Source: Aeromonas allosaccharophila (GTDB lineage: Bacteria; Pseudomonadota; Gammaproteobacteria; Enterobacterales; Aeromonadaceae). Taken from it: a DNA stretch of 64,000 nucleotides. The translations under genes and the position numbers were made by a program. Numbering within the stretch: position 1 is the stretch's first letter; each line of letters starts with the position of its first letter. Shown here one piece after another: positions 56,116-64,000 of the stretch. The DNA is taken from positions 1 to 64,000 of the forward strand of contig NZ_CDBR01000033.1 of the NCBI RefSeq assembly GCF_000819685.1, read 5' to 3'. The notes below the pieces were generated by a model, which was not told the DNA's origin, made no database searches, and saw nothing but the letters and a program-made list of their open reading frames with translations.

Positions 56116-57543
56116 ATGAAGATCACCCTGCCCGAGTTTGAAAAAGCCCGCGTTCTGGTCGTAGGCGATGTCATGTTGGACCGTTACTGGCATGGCCCCA
56201 CCGGCCGGATCTCCCCCGAGGCGCCGGTGCCCGTGGTCAAGGTTGAACACATTGAGGAGCGTCCCGGTGGCGCGGCCAACGTGGCCCTCAACTCCGCCGC
56301 TCTCGGCGCCCACGCCGTGCTGCTTGGCCTGACCGGTCAGGATGAAGCGGCCGATGCGCTGGCCGGTCAGATGGCTGGCGTCAAGGTGGCCTGTGACTTC
56401 GTTCGTCTGGCCGACTTCCCGACCATCACCAAGCTGCGTGTCCTGTCCCGCAACCAGCAACTGCTGCGTCTGGACTTTGAAGAGCCCTTCCACGCCGTCG
56501 ATGCCACCCTGCTGATGAGCAAGGTCGAGCAGGCGCTGCCGAACAGCGACGTGATGATCCTCTCCGACTACGGCAAGGGTGCGCTGAACGACGTGCCCGG
56601 CATGATCCAGCGGGCCCGCGCCGCCGGTATTCCGGTGATGGTCGATCCCAAGGGCACCGACTTCGAGAAGTACCGCGGTGCCACTCTGCTGACCCCCAAC
56701 ATGTCCGAGTTCGAGGCTGTGGTGGGCAAGGTGAAGAGTGAAGAGGAGCTGGTCGCCAAGGGACTGGAGCTGGTCAAGCGCTTCGAGCTGGATGCCCTGC
56801 TGGTCACCCGTTCCGAGAACGGCATGACCCTGATCCGCGAAGGCCAGCCGGAGCTGCATCTGCCGGCTCAGGCCCACGAGGTTTACGATGTGACCGGTGC
56901 CGGTGATACCGTGATCTCCACCCTGGCCACCTCGCTGGCGGCAGGCAAGAGCCTGGACGAAGCCTGTGCCTTGGCCAATACCGCTGCCGGTATCGTGGTC
57001 GGCAAGCTGGGCACCTCTACCGTTAGCCCGGTTGAGCTGGCCAACGCCCTCTATACCGAACAGGGGACCGGTTTCGGTGTCATGTCCGAAGCCCAGCTGA
57101 AAGTGGCGGTTCGTGCCGCCCGTCTGCGCGGTGAAAAAGTGGTGATGACCAACGGCTGCTTCGACATCCTGCATGCCGGTCACGTCTCCTATCTGGCCAA
57201 TGCGGGCAAGCTGGGGGATCGACTGATCGTGGCGGTCAACACCGATGAGTCGGTTCGCCGTCTGAAAGGGCCGGGTCGTCCGGTCAACCCGACCGAGCGT
57301 CGCATGGCCGTACTGGCTGCGCTGGGCGCGGTGGATTGGGTGGTGCCGTTCGGTGAAGATACCCCGCAGCGCCTGATCGCCGAGATCCTGCCCGACCTGC
57401 TGGTCAAGGGCGGTGACTACAAGCCGGAAGATATTGCCGGTTACGCCGAAGTGACTGCCAATGGCGGCGAAGTGCGCGTCCTCAACTTCGAAGATGGCTG
57501 CTCCACCAGCGACATCATCAAGACGATTCGCGAGCGCGGCTAA
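56116..57543 (+). CDS. hldE: Bifunctional heptose kinase/adenylyltransferase
   Basis: This 475-residue enzyme carries out two steps of ADP-heptose synthesis for the LPS core. The N-terminal PfkB-type kinase (1-320) has [19 protein letters not shown] and the catalytic base Asp264 in DVTGAGDT. The C-terminal nucleotidyltransferase (344-475) has [12 protein letters not shown] (HxGH, His353/His356). AGTCGATACAG precedes the ATG, a weak ribosome site. It is divergent from lpxL, so two LPS genes share the intergenic region. Confidence 0.96.
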   Translation: MKITLPEFEKARVLVVGDVMLDRYWHGPTGRISPEAPVPVVKVEHIEERPGGAANVALNSAALGAHAVLLGLTGQDEAADALAGQMAGVKVACDFVRLADFPTITKLRVLSRNQQLLRLDFEEPFHAVDATLLMSKVEQALPNSDVMILSDYGKGALNDVPGMIQRARAAGIPVMVDPKGTDFEKYRGATLLTPNMSEFEAVVGKVKSEEELVAKGLELVKRFELDALLVTRSENGMTLIREGQPELHLPAQAHEVYDVTGAGDTVISTLATSLAAGKSLDEACALANTAAGIVVGKLGTSTVSPVELANALYTEQGTGFGVMSEAQLKVAVRAARLRGEKVVMTNGCFDILHAGHVSYLANAGKLGDRLIVAVNTDESVRRLKGPGRPVNPTERRMAVLAALGAVDWVVPFGEDTPQRLIAEILPDLLVKGGDYKPEDIAGYAEVTANGGEVRVLNFEDGCSTSDIIKTIRERG

Positions 57544-57613
57544 CGCGCTGCGGGCCCCGCAATCAGGCGGGGCTCTCTATCGGCGGTAGCAAGCCGACAG
57601 AAATACGGATAAC

Positions 57614-57641
57614 AAAAAGGCGACCTTGCGGTCGCCTTTTT
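57614..57641. terminator. Bidirectional terminator between hldE and tolC
   Basis: AAAAAGGCGAC / GTCGCCTTTTT with loop CTTGCG lies between the convergent genes and has A and T runs on both sides. Confidence 0.92.
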
Positions 57642-57659
57642 CATGTCCGATAACGGCTA

Positions 57660-58985
57660 TCAGCCTTTGGTTTTGGCTTTTGCCGTGGCTGGCATCAGAC
57701 CCTGGTTCACTTCCACCAGATCCTGCGCTTCCAGCACGCCAGCAGCCTGTTTCAAACTCAGGATGTTGAGGATGTAGTTGTAGCGGGCTTCGGAGAGCTT
57801 CTGCTTGGCCTCGTACAACTTGCGGGTGGAGTCCAGCACGTCAACGATGGTACGGGTGCCCACTTCGTAACCGGCTTCGGTCGCCTTCAGGGCGCTGTCG
57901 GCGGAGACCACGGACTGGCTGTAGGCGCGCACCGAGCCGATGCTGGCGTTCACGTTGTTGTAGGAGGAGCGCACCGTGCTCTGCACCGAGCGGAAGTTCT
58001 TCTCCAGCAGCTCGCTGGCGGCCACGTAGTTGAACTGGGCCTGTTTCACTTGCGAAGTGGTGGCGCCACCGCTGTAGATAGGCAGCTTGAAGGTCAGACC
58101 GATATTGGCCTGATTGTCATTGCCGCCCGGGATGCTATCCAGTTTGTAATCGGTATTGCTGGTTTGCAGACCGGCGCCCAGATCCAGGGTCGGCTCATGA
58201 CCGGTCTTGGCCAGATCGATCTGCTCCTTGGCGATATCCTTGGTGATGCGGGCACTGTGCAGTTGCAGGTTCTTGTCCAGCGCCAGCTCCAGCCACTTGT
58301 CGGAGCCAAAGGCGGTCTTCTGCGGGCTGAAACGATCGGTGTTCAGCACATCCAGATTGCGGTGATCGATACCGGTCAGCTCGCGCAGGGCTTCATAGCT
58401 GTTGGCCAGCTCGTTCTCGGCGTTGATCTCGTCGGCCAGTGCCTGGTCGCGGGAAGCCTCGGCTTCATGGACATCGGTGATGGCGGTCAGGCCCACTTCG
58501 AAACGTTGCTGGGTCTGTTCCAGTTGACGCTCAACGGCAACCTTGTTGGCACGGACGAATTCCAGGGTATCCATCGCCTTGAGCACATTGAAATAGGCGG
58601 TGGCGCTGCGCACCATCAGGTTCTGCACTTCGAGGTTGTAGGCAACGTCGGACTGGGTGGCGCCTTTCTCGGTCAGGTCCAGATTGACCCAGTTGCTGCG
58701 ACGATAGATGGATTGATCCAGCGAAAGAGAACCGGAGGCTTTGTTGTTGCTCTGGGTGTCATTTTTGTTTTGCAGGTAGTTCAGACCGGCACCCAGGTTG
58801 ATCTGTGGCAAGAGCGCAGCACGGGATTCATTGATCTTCTCGAAGGCCTGGTCACGAACGGCTTTGGACTGCAGCAACTGCGGGTCTTTGATCTGGGCTT
58901 GCTGGTAGATGTCGAGCAGGTTTTCGGCATGGGCACCGGCACTGACGCCCAGCAACACCATGACGGACAAGAGTGTTCTTTTCAT
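57660..58985 (-). CDS. tolC: Outer-membrane efflux channel TolC
   Basis: The mature protein forms the trimeric outer-membrane and periplasmic tunnel used by multidrug pumps and type I secretion. The 441-residue precursor has a signal peptide ending AHA at residue 21, then ENLLDIYQQAQIKDPQLL and the two OEP repeats. Coiled-coil segments (about 140-200, 355-415) contain YEVGTRTIVDVLDSTRKLYEAK, typical of TolC. The ATG at 58985 gives the leader; 17 codons upstream are not supported. It is divergent from nudF. Confidence 0.94.
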   Translation of the reverse strand: MKRTLLSVMVLLGVSAGAHAENLLDIYQQAQIKDPQLLQSKAVRDQAFEKINESRAALLPQINLGAGLNYLQNKNDTQSNNKASGSLSLDQSIYRRSNWVNLDLTEKGATQSDVAYNLEVQNLMVRSATAYFNVLKAMDTLEFVRANKVAVERQLEQTQQRFEVGLTAITDVHEAEASRDQALADEINAENELANSYEALRELTGIDHRNLDVLNTDRFSPQKTAFGSDKWLELALDKNLQLHSARITKDIAKEQIDLAKTGHEPTLDLGAGLQTSNTDYKLDSIPGGNDNQANIGLTFKLPIYSGGATTSQVKQAQFNYVAASELLEKNFRSVQSTVRSSYNNVNASIGSVRAYSQSVVSADSALKATEAGYEVGTRTIVDVLDSTRKLYEAKQKLSEARYNYILNILSLKQAAGVLEAQDLVEVNQGLMPATAKAKTKG

Positions 58986-59290
58986 AGATCGTTTTAACCT
59001 TATGTAGTAACCCAAACTGGTTGCTGGAGAGGGCAAATATTGTCACCGACCAAGCTTGATTGCAGCTTAATCACTCTACTATAAGCAAAATTTAATGCTA
59101 AGAGTCTCAGGTCCGGTGACGGGAACGTCAAGAACCGGACGCAGTTTTCTCCCCGCGCGCCTAGCCAAATGGTCTGTGGCTGCTAAAATCCACCCCTCAT
59201 TGCCATGGTACGCCGAGTGAATGAACGTTCATTCATGTCCCTCGGATTTTATGGTCAAACTGATACAAGTCAAGCTGACGGGAGTCCCGG
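58986..59290. other. tolC-nudF divergent promoter region
   Basis: This 305-bp region holds the promoters of both transcription units. The part close to tolC is AT-rich (59050-59110). Its notable element is the 18-bp palindrome at 59218-59235. I see no gene. Confidence 0.5.
59218..59235. promoter_or_regulatory. Perfect 18-bp palindrome, candidate TetR-type operator
   Basis: TGAATGAACGTTCATTCA is perfectly self-complementary. Its length and lack of spacer fit operators of TetR-family repressors. It lies 55 bp before the nudF ATG and 232 bp before tolC. Confidence 0.6.
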
Positions 59291-59932
59291 ATGTCGCAGC
59301 AACCCTTGCCGCAAGATCGGCATTACGCCGCCGACGATGTGAAAATCATTGAAAAATCAGCTGGATATAACGGCTTCTTCAAGGTGAATGTCTATCGTCT
59401 GCAGCATCGGTTATTTGCAGGCGGCTGGAATCAGCCCATCGTGCGCGAGCTGTTCGAGCGGGGCCATGCTGCCGCGCTGCTGCCCTATGATCCGGTGCGC
59501 GATCAGATCGTGCTGGTGGAGCAGTTCCGTATCGGCGCCATGGAGACCTGCCCGACCCCCTGGCTGCTGGAGCTGGTGGCCGGCATCATAGACCCAGGTG
59601 AGGTCGCTGAAGACGTGGTTCGCCGCGAAGCGGTGGAAGAGGCGGGGATCGAGGTGGCCCGCTGCGAGCACGCCATCAGCTATCTGGTGAGCCCGGGTGG
59701 CAGCACCGAGCGGATCGAGGTCTATGTGGGCGAGGTGGATGCCAGCAAGGCCGAAGGGCTGCACGGTCTGGCGGAAGAGGGCGAAGATATCCGGGTGCAC
59801 GTGGTGAGCCGCGAGCAGGCCTACGCCTGGCTCAAAGAGGGGCGCATCGACAACGCCGCCTCGGTCATCGCCCTGCAGTGGCTGGCTCTCAACCACGGCG
59901 AGCTGCGCGCCCGCTGGCTGGCGGATCGCTGA
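59291..59932 (+). CDS. nudF: ADP-ribose pyrophosphatase
   Basis: The 213-residue Nudix hydrolase splits ADP-ribose into AMP and ribose 5-phosphate. The Nudix box spans residues 98-120: G98, E104, R112-E113, E116-E117 and G119 follow GX5EX7REUXEEXGU. Length and flanking sequences (LLPYDPVRDQIVLVEQFRIGA) match E. coli NudF (209). GGGAG is a suitable ribosome site. It is the first gene of the nudF-yqiB-cpdA-yqiA-parE cluster; yqiB begins after one base. Confidence 0.94.
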   Translation: MSQQPLPQDRHYAADDVKIIEKSAGYNGFFKVNVYRLQHRLFAGGWNQPIVRELFERGHAAALLPYDPVRDQIVLVEQFRIGAMETCPTPWLLELVAGIIDPGEVAEDVVRREAVEEAGIEVARCEHAISYLVSPGGSTERIEVYVGEVDASKAEGLHGLAEEGEDIRVHVVSREQAYAWLKEGRIDNAASVIALQWLALNHGELRARWLADR

Positions 59933-59933
59933 G

Positions 59934-60383
59934 GTGGCGCTGACCCTGCAGCAGAGCAGGCGCTATGTGCCTGATCTGATGTCCTTGCAGCGTACCTGCG
60001 AGGTCAACTACATGGCATTGATGAAACTGCTGCCGCCTGATGGTGAGGTCGGGGCCGAGCGCCGCTATCGGGTCGGCAACGATCTGCAGTTCCAGCTCAC
60101 CATCATTGGCGAGAGTCGCTTCACCAGTCAGGTGATCCTGAGTCAGCACAACCCCGAATTGCCCGAATATCTGCAGGCTCAAATCGAGATTCGTTTGTAC
60201 CATGATGTGCGGATGGCGGAAGTGTGTGCAGCGCAACAGATTTCCCGTTTGCAACCACGTTATGATTATCCCAATAAAAAGATGCACCAGCGGGACGAAA
60301 AGGAGCAGGTAAATCTGTTTCTGGCCGAATGGCTAAAATTTTGTCTCAGACATGGTACCAGCCCGATCAATATCTCCAGTTGA
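59934..60383 (+). CDS. yqiB: YqiB (DUF1249) family protein
   Basis: The 149-residue protein has the DUF1249 pattern: RYVPDLMSLQRTCEVNYMAL, LTIIGESRFTSQVILSQ and IRLYHDVRMAEVCAAQ. Its role is unknown, but it is regularly encoded between nudF and cpdA. The GTG start lies one base after the nudF stop, with GAGGTG overlapping it. The 3' end is close to the cpdA start. Confidence 0.92.
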   Translation: MALTLQQSRRYVPDLMSLQRTCEVNYMALMKLLPPDGEVGAERRYRVGNDLQFQLTIIGESRFTSQVILSQHNPELPEYLQAQIEIRLYHDVRMAEVCAAQQISRLQPRYDYPNKKMHQRDEKEQVNLFLAEWLKFCLRHGTSPINISS

Positions 60384-60399
60384 ACATATAAAAAGAAGC

Positions 60400-61224
60400 G
60401 TGATTTTGGAAACAGAGCTCCCCCAGGCGCAGGACGGCAGTGTGCGCCTGTTGCAAATTACCGATACCCACCTCTTCGCGAGTGCCGAAGGGCGGCTGTT
60501 GGCTGTGCGCACCGCAGAGAGTCTGGCCGCCGTGCTGGAACAGGTGCAGGCCAACGAACACCCCTATGAGGTGATTCTGGCGACCGGCGATCTGTCGCAG
60601 GATCACAGCCCGGAATCCTATCAGCGTTTTGCCTCCATGATGGCGCCTCTGGGCCGCCCCATCTACTGGCTGCCCGGCAATCACGATGACAGCCCGCTGA
60701 TGACCGAATATCTCCATGCCGCCGGGATCAGCGAATCCAAGCAGCTGGTGGGCGACCACTGGCAGGTGATCCTGCTCGACACCCAGGTGCGCGGCAAACC
60801 CCACGGCATGATTGGCGATCACCAGTTGGCCGCCCTCGACCGCGCCTTGCGCCAATATCCTGATCGCCACGCTCTTATCACCCTGCACCATCAGGCGGTA
60901 CCGGTGGGCTGCGCCTGGCTGGATCAGCACAATCTCAAGAATGCCGATGACCTGTTCGCCGTGCTGGCCCGTCATCCGCAGCAGAAAACCATCCTGTTCG
61001 GCCACGTTCATCAGGAGTTTGACGAGGTGCACCGCGGGGTGCGACTGATTGCCAGTCCCTCCACCTGCATCCAGTTCAAACCGCTCTGTGATGGCTTCGC
61101 GCTGGATGAGTCCGGCCCGGGCTGGCGCTATCTCACCCTCTATCCGGATGGGCGGGTGGCCAGCGAGGTGTGGCGCCTGCCGGTGGGGCAGTTTGTGCCC
61201 GACCCTGATGCCACCGGTTATTGA
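60400..61224 (+). CDS. cpdA: 3',5'-cyclic-AMP phosphodiesterase
   Basis: The 274-residue metallophosphoesterase hydrolyses cyclic AMP. Metal-binding motifs are in order: QITDTHLF, ATGDLSQDHS, LPGNHDD, LHHQAV and GHVHQEFDE. The GTG at 60400, preceded by AAAAGAAG, gives nearly the E. coli length (275); an ATG at 60352 overlapping yqiB would add 16 codons. The enzyme limits cAMP and so opposes the CRP control seen upstream of mtlA. Confidence 0.93.
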   Translation: MILETELPQAQDGSVRLLQITDTHLFASAEGRLLAVRTAESLAAVLEQVQANEHPYEVILATGDLSQDHSPESYQRFASMMAPLGRPIYWLPGNHDDSPLMTEYLHAAGISESKQLVGDHWQVILLDTQVRGKPHGMIGDHQLAALDRALRQYPDRHALITLHHQAVPVGCAWLDQHNLKNADDLFAVLARHPQQKTILFGHVHQEFDEVHRGVRLIASPSTCIQFKPLCDGFALDESGPGWRYLTLYPDGRVASEVWRLPVGQFVPDPDATGY

Positions 61225-61236
61225 GGAGAGCATTAC

Positions 61237-61824
61237 ATGAAGTCGGTTCTCCTTTATCTGCACGGTTTCAACTCCTCACCGGGCTCCGCCAAGGCGCAGC
61301 AGATGGCTGCCTGGGTGGCCGCCAACCGGCCCGACATCGAGGTGATCATTCCGGCCCAGCCCAATACGCCAGCGGCGGCCTGGGCGGCCATCGAGCAGAC
61401 CATTGCCGATCTGCAGCGTCGTTATGGCAACGAATTCAAGCTCGGTGCCGTAGGCAGCTCCCTCGGCGGCTTTATGGCGACCCGGGTGAGCGAACAATAC
61501 GGTTGCCGCGCGGCGCTGATCAATCCGGCGGTGCGTCCGCACGAGCTGCTCCGTGATTACCTCGGCCCCCAGACCAATCCCTATAGCGGGGAGCAGTACC
61601 AGCTGCTGCCTGAGCATATGGATGAGCTGCGGGCGCTGGCGGTACCGGTGACGGCGCCGGATCGACTCTGGATCCTGCAACAGCAGGGTGATGAGGTGCT
61701 CGACTATCGCAAGGCGCTGGATGAATACCGCTTTGCCCGTCTCTCGCTGGAGTGCGGCGGCGACCACGCCTTCGTGGCGTTCGAACGCTATCCTGCCCAG
61801 ATCATCCACTTCCTCGGGTTATAA
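61237..61824 (+). CDS. yqiA: YqiA family esterase
   Basis: The 195-residue alpha/beta hydrolase has LYLHGFNSSPGSAKAQ, the nucleophile elbow GSSLGGF and a late ECGGDHAFVAFE carrying the catalytic His. E. coli YqiA has esterase activity on short acyl and palmitoyl-CoA-type substrates. GAGGAG precedes the ATG. It lies 12 bp after cpdA and 116 bp before parE, in the conserved order. Confidence 0.92.
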   Translation: MKSVLLYLHGFNSSPGSAKAQQMAAWVAANRPDIEVIIPAQPNTPAAAWAAIEQTIADLQRRYGNEFKLGAVGSSLGGFMATRVSEQYGCRAALINPAVRPHELLRDYLGPQTNPYSGEQYQLLPEHMDELRALAVPVTAPDRLWILQQQGDEVLDYRKALDEYRFARLSLECGGDHAFVAFERYPAQIIHFLGL

Positions 61825-61940
61825 AAGGGCGGTCTCGCCCTGCTTGTCCTTCTCCAGATCAAGCTTTCGGCGCGGGGCGTTTGTCCTGCCCCCGCCTAGC
61901 AGTTAAGATTCCCTCCAAACGTCAATTCGCAAGGCCCTCC

Positions 61941-63851
61941 ATGTCTACTCAATACAATGCGGATGCCATTGAGGTCCTCAATGGCCTTGAGCCGGTGCGT
62001 CGTCGCCCCGGCATGTATACCGACACCACCCGGCCCAACCACCTCGGCCAGGAGGTCATCGACAACAGCGTCGATGAAGCGCTGGCAGGTCACGCCCGCA
62101 GTCTGGAGGTGATCCTGCATGAAGACCAGTCCCTCGAAGTGATCGACGACGGCCGCGGTATGCCGGTCGATATCCACCCGGAAGAGGGGGTCAGCGGGGT
62201 GGAGCTGATCCTCTGCAAGCTGCACGCGGGCGGCAAATTCTCCAACAAGAACTACCAGTTCTCCGGCGGTCTGCACGGGGTGGGTATTTCGGTCGTAAAC
62301 GCCCTCTCCGATCGGGTCGAGGTGACGGTGCGCCGCGACGGTCAGGTCTACGACATCGCCTTCGAGCGTGGCGAGAAGGTGCAGGAGCTGACCATCACCG
62401 GCACCTGCGGTCGTCGCAACACCGGCACCCGGGTGCGCTTCTGGCCGCAGGCGAGCTACTTCGATTCGCCCAAGTTCTCGGTCACCAAGCTGGAGCACCT
62501 GCTCAAAGCCAAGGCGGTACTCTGCCCCGGCCTCACCATCAAGTTCCTCGACAAGAACACCGGCATCAAGCTGGAGTGGTGCTACGAAGATGGCCTCAAG
62601 GATTATCTGGTCGATGCGGTCAAGCAGTTCACCTGCCTGCCGGAGCAGCCCTTTATCGGCTCGTTCAGCTCCGAACAATCGGCGGTGGACTGGGCGCTCT
62701 GCTGGTTGCCGGAAGGGGGCGAATGCCTTGCCGAATCCTATGTGAACCTCATTCCCACCGCGCAGGGCGGCACCCACGTCAACGGTCTGCGTCAGGGGCT
62801 GCTCGATGCCATGCGCGAGTTCTGCGAGTTCCGCAACCTGTTGCCGCGCGGGGTCAAGCTGACCCCGGAAGATATCTGGGATCGCTGCGCCTACATCCTC
62901 TCCATCAAGATGCAGGATCCGCAGTTTGCCGGTCAGACCAAGGAGCGCCTCTCCTCCCGCCAGAGCTCGGCGTTTGTCTCCGGCGTGGTGAAGGATGCCT
63001 TCAGCCTCTATCTGAACAGCAATACCGAGCTGGCAGAGCAGATCGCCGAGATCTGTATCAGCAGCGCCCAGCGCCGGATGCGCGCCGCCAAGACGGTGGT
63101 GCGCAAGAAGATCACCCAGGGCCCGGCGCTGCCCGGCAAGCTGACCGACTGTAACTGTGCCGACCCCATGCAGGGTGAGCTGTTCCTGGTGGAGGGTGAC
63201 TCCGCGGGCGGCAGTGCCAAGCAGGCGCGGGATCGCGAGTTTCAGGCCATCATGCCGCTGCGCGGCAAGATCCTGAACACCTGGGAAGTGGAGGCCGGTC
63301 AGGTGCTCGCCTCGCAGGAGGTGCACGACATCTCGGTGGCCATCGGGCTCGATCCCGACTCAGAGGATCTCAGCGGCCTGCGCTACGGCAAGGTATGCAT
63401 CCTCGCGGATGCGGACTCGGACGGTCTGCACATCGCCACCCTGCTCTGCGCCCTCTTTGTGAAGCACTTCCGCACGCTGGTCAATCAGGGCCACGTCTAT
63501 GTCGCCATGCCGCCCCTCTACCGGATCGATATCGGTAAAGAGGTCTACTACGCCCTCGACGAGGACGAGAAGAACGGCGTGCTGCAGCGGGTTGAGGCCG
63601 AGAAGAAGAAGGGCAAGGTGATGGTGACCCGATTCAAGGGTCTGGGTGAGATGAACCCGAAACAGCTGCGGGAAACCACCATGGATCCCAACACTCGCCG
63701 TCTGGTGCAGCTCACCATGGAGCCGGCAGGAGAGAGCGAAGGGGATGCGGCTGACGAGACCCTGCAGCTGATGGACATGCTGCTGGCCAAGAAGCGGGCG
63801 GGCGATCGCCGCGAGTGGCTGGAAGAGAAGGGCAACCTGGCCATCATCTAA
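61941..63851 (+). CDS. parE: DNA topoisomerase IV subunit B
   Basis: This 636-residue subunit supplies the ATPase and TOPRIM parts of topoisomerase IV, which unlinks daughter chromosomes. It begins TQYNADAIEVLNGLEPVRRR; the GHKL site shows DNSVDEA and DDGRGMPVD; TOPRIM motifs are VEGDSAGGSAKQARD and LADADSDGLHI. The ATG at 61941 has AAGG six bases upstream; the 63-codon extension is non-coding. The sequence near residue 450-460 would be the quinolone-resistance region. parC follows after 71 bp. Confidence 0.97.
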   Translation: MSTQYNADAIEVLNGLEPVRRRPGMYTDTTRPNHLGQEVIDNSVDEALAGHARSLEVILHEDQSLEVIDDGRGMPVDIHPEEGVSGVELILCKLHAGGKFSNKNYQFSGGLHGVGISVVNALSDRVEVTVRRDGQVYDIAFERGEKVQELTITGTCGRRNTGTRVRFWPQASYFDSPKFSVTKLEHLLKAKAVLCPGLTIKFLDKNTGIKLEWCYEDGLKDYLVDAVKQFTCLPEQPFIGSFSSEQSAVDWALCWLPEGGECLAESYVNLIPTAQGGTHVNGLRQGLLDAMREFCEFRNLLPRGVKLTPEDIWDRCAYILSIKMQDPQFAGQTKERLSSRQSSAFVSGVVKDAFSLYLNSNTELAEQIAEICISSAQRRMRAAKTVVRKKITQGPALPGKLTDCNCADPMQGELFLVEGDSAGGSAKQARDREFQAIMPLRGKILNTWEVEAGQVLASQEVHDISVAIGLDPDSEDLSGLRYGKVCILADADSDGLHIATLLCALFVKHFRTLVNQGHVYVAMPPLYRIDIGKEVYYALDEDEKNGVLQRVEAEKKKGKVMVTRFKGLGEMNPKQLRETTMDPNTRRLVQLTMEPAGESEGDAADETLQLMDMLLAKKRAGDRREWLEEKGNLAII

Positions 63852-63922
63852 GCCGTCGGTCACCTGCCGACCCGCATTTCAGGCGTGCCCTCCAGGGGCG
63901 CGCCATAGCAAGAGAAAAACAT

Positions 63923-64000
63923 ATGAGTGATGCTATCGAGCTCAGTCTGGACGGGGTAGAGCGCCAGCCAATGCGCACCTTTACCGAACAGGCTTACTTG
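63923..64000 (+). CDS. parC: DNA topoisomerase IV subunit A, 5' end only
   Basis: The first 26 codons (MSDAIELSLDGVERQPMRTF, then TEQAYL) match the ParC N-terminus, and the gene follows parE. The catalytic tyrosine and quinolone-resistance region lie beyond the window. An AAGAGAAAA stretch precedes the ATG. Confidence 0.93.
   Translation, partial: MSDAIELSLDGVERQPMRTFTEQAYL

Overview
The window looks like a chromosomal segment of a high-GC gammaproteobacterium, most probably Aeromonas. This is inferred from the gene content and protein sequences: the tolC/nudF-yqiB-cpdA-yqiA-parE-parC arrangement, a menFDHBCE operon divergent from menA, an mtlADR operon, an M9 collagenase and a DUF3624 protein. 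No search could be run to confirm the genus. Coding density is high, most genes have clear Shine-Dalgarno sites, and many transcription units end in GC-rich hairpins with T runs. I see no rRNA, tRNA, insertion sequence, prophage or CRISPR array.

Layout. 1-6.8 kb: the 5' end of a HAD phosphatase gene, a FapA/DUF342 protein, a CinA-like protein, a DUF3391/HD-GYP protein, metA with MetJ-like boxes, a CX5R phosphatase and an Lrp-type regulator. 6.8-13.3 kb: cell-envelope functions, namely an LTA-synthase-like sulfatase, a DUF2442 protein, an OprC-type TonB-dependent copper receptor and a GH13 lipoprotein. 13.3-16.6 kb: a RimK-like ATP-grasp gene divergent from a GNAT, a DUF3624 gene and ydfG. 16.6-28.5 kb: peptidase C69, two unrecognised proteins, yqhD, mgsA, bfr and bfd, an HlyU-family protein with tmcA, an SDR, cheV, and a Fur-box unit ending in sodA. 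28.5-32.5 kb: sanA and a collagenase with a duplicated N-terminal module. 32.7-41 kb: menaquinone synthesis. 41-49.5 kb: a PepSY membrane protein, dbpA, nupC, ydjM, yaiI, zntB and an MscS-like channel. 49.5-54.9 kb: the mannitol region, with several CRP-like sites upstream of mtlA. 55-64 kb: lpxL, hldE, tolC, nudF, yqiB, cpdA, yqiA, parE and the start of parC.

How the genes work together. menF, D, H, B, C and E with menA take chorismate to demethylmenaquinone; the six operon genes overlap or nearly touch, except at menH/menB. There a 130-bp duplication has copied the start of menB and left a 45-codon leader ORF whose stop overlaps the real menB start. mtlA, mtlD and mtlR import mannitol, oxidise it and repress the operon. 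bfr/bfd (iron storage and release) and the Fur-boxed sodA unit fit iron and oxidative-stress control. lpxL and hldE serve lipid A and inner-core LPS; tolC is the outer-membrane export channel.

The features most worth a second look are the menH/menB duplication, the tandem 152-residue four-cysteine module in the collagenase, the perfect 18-bp palindrome between tolC and nudF, a promoter-proximal long hairpin upstream of nupC, and the divergent RimK-like/GNAT pair. None of these alone demonstrates a new system.
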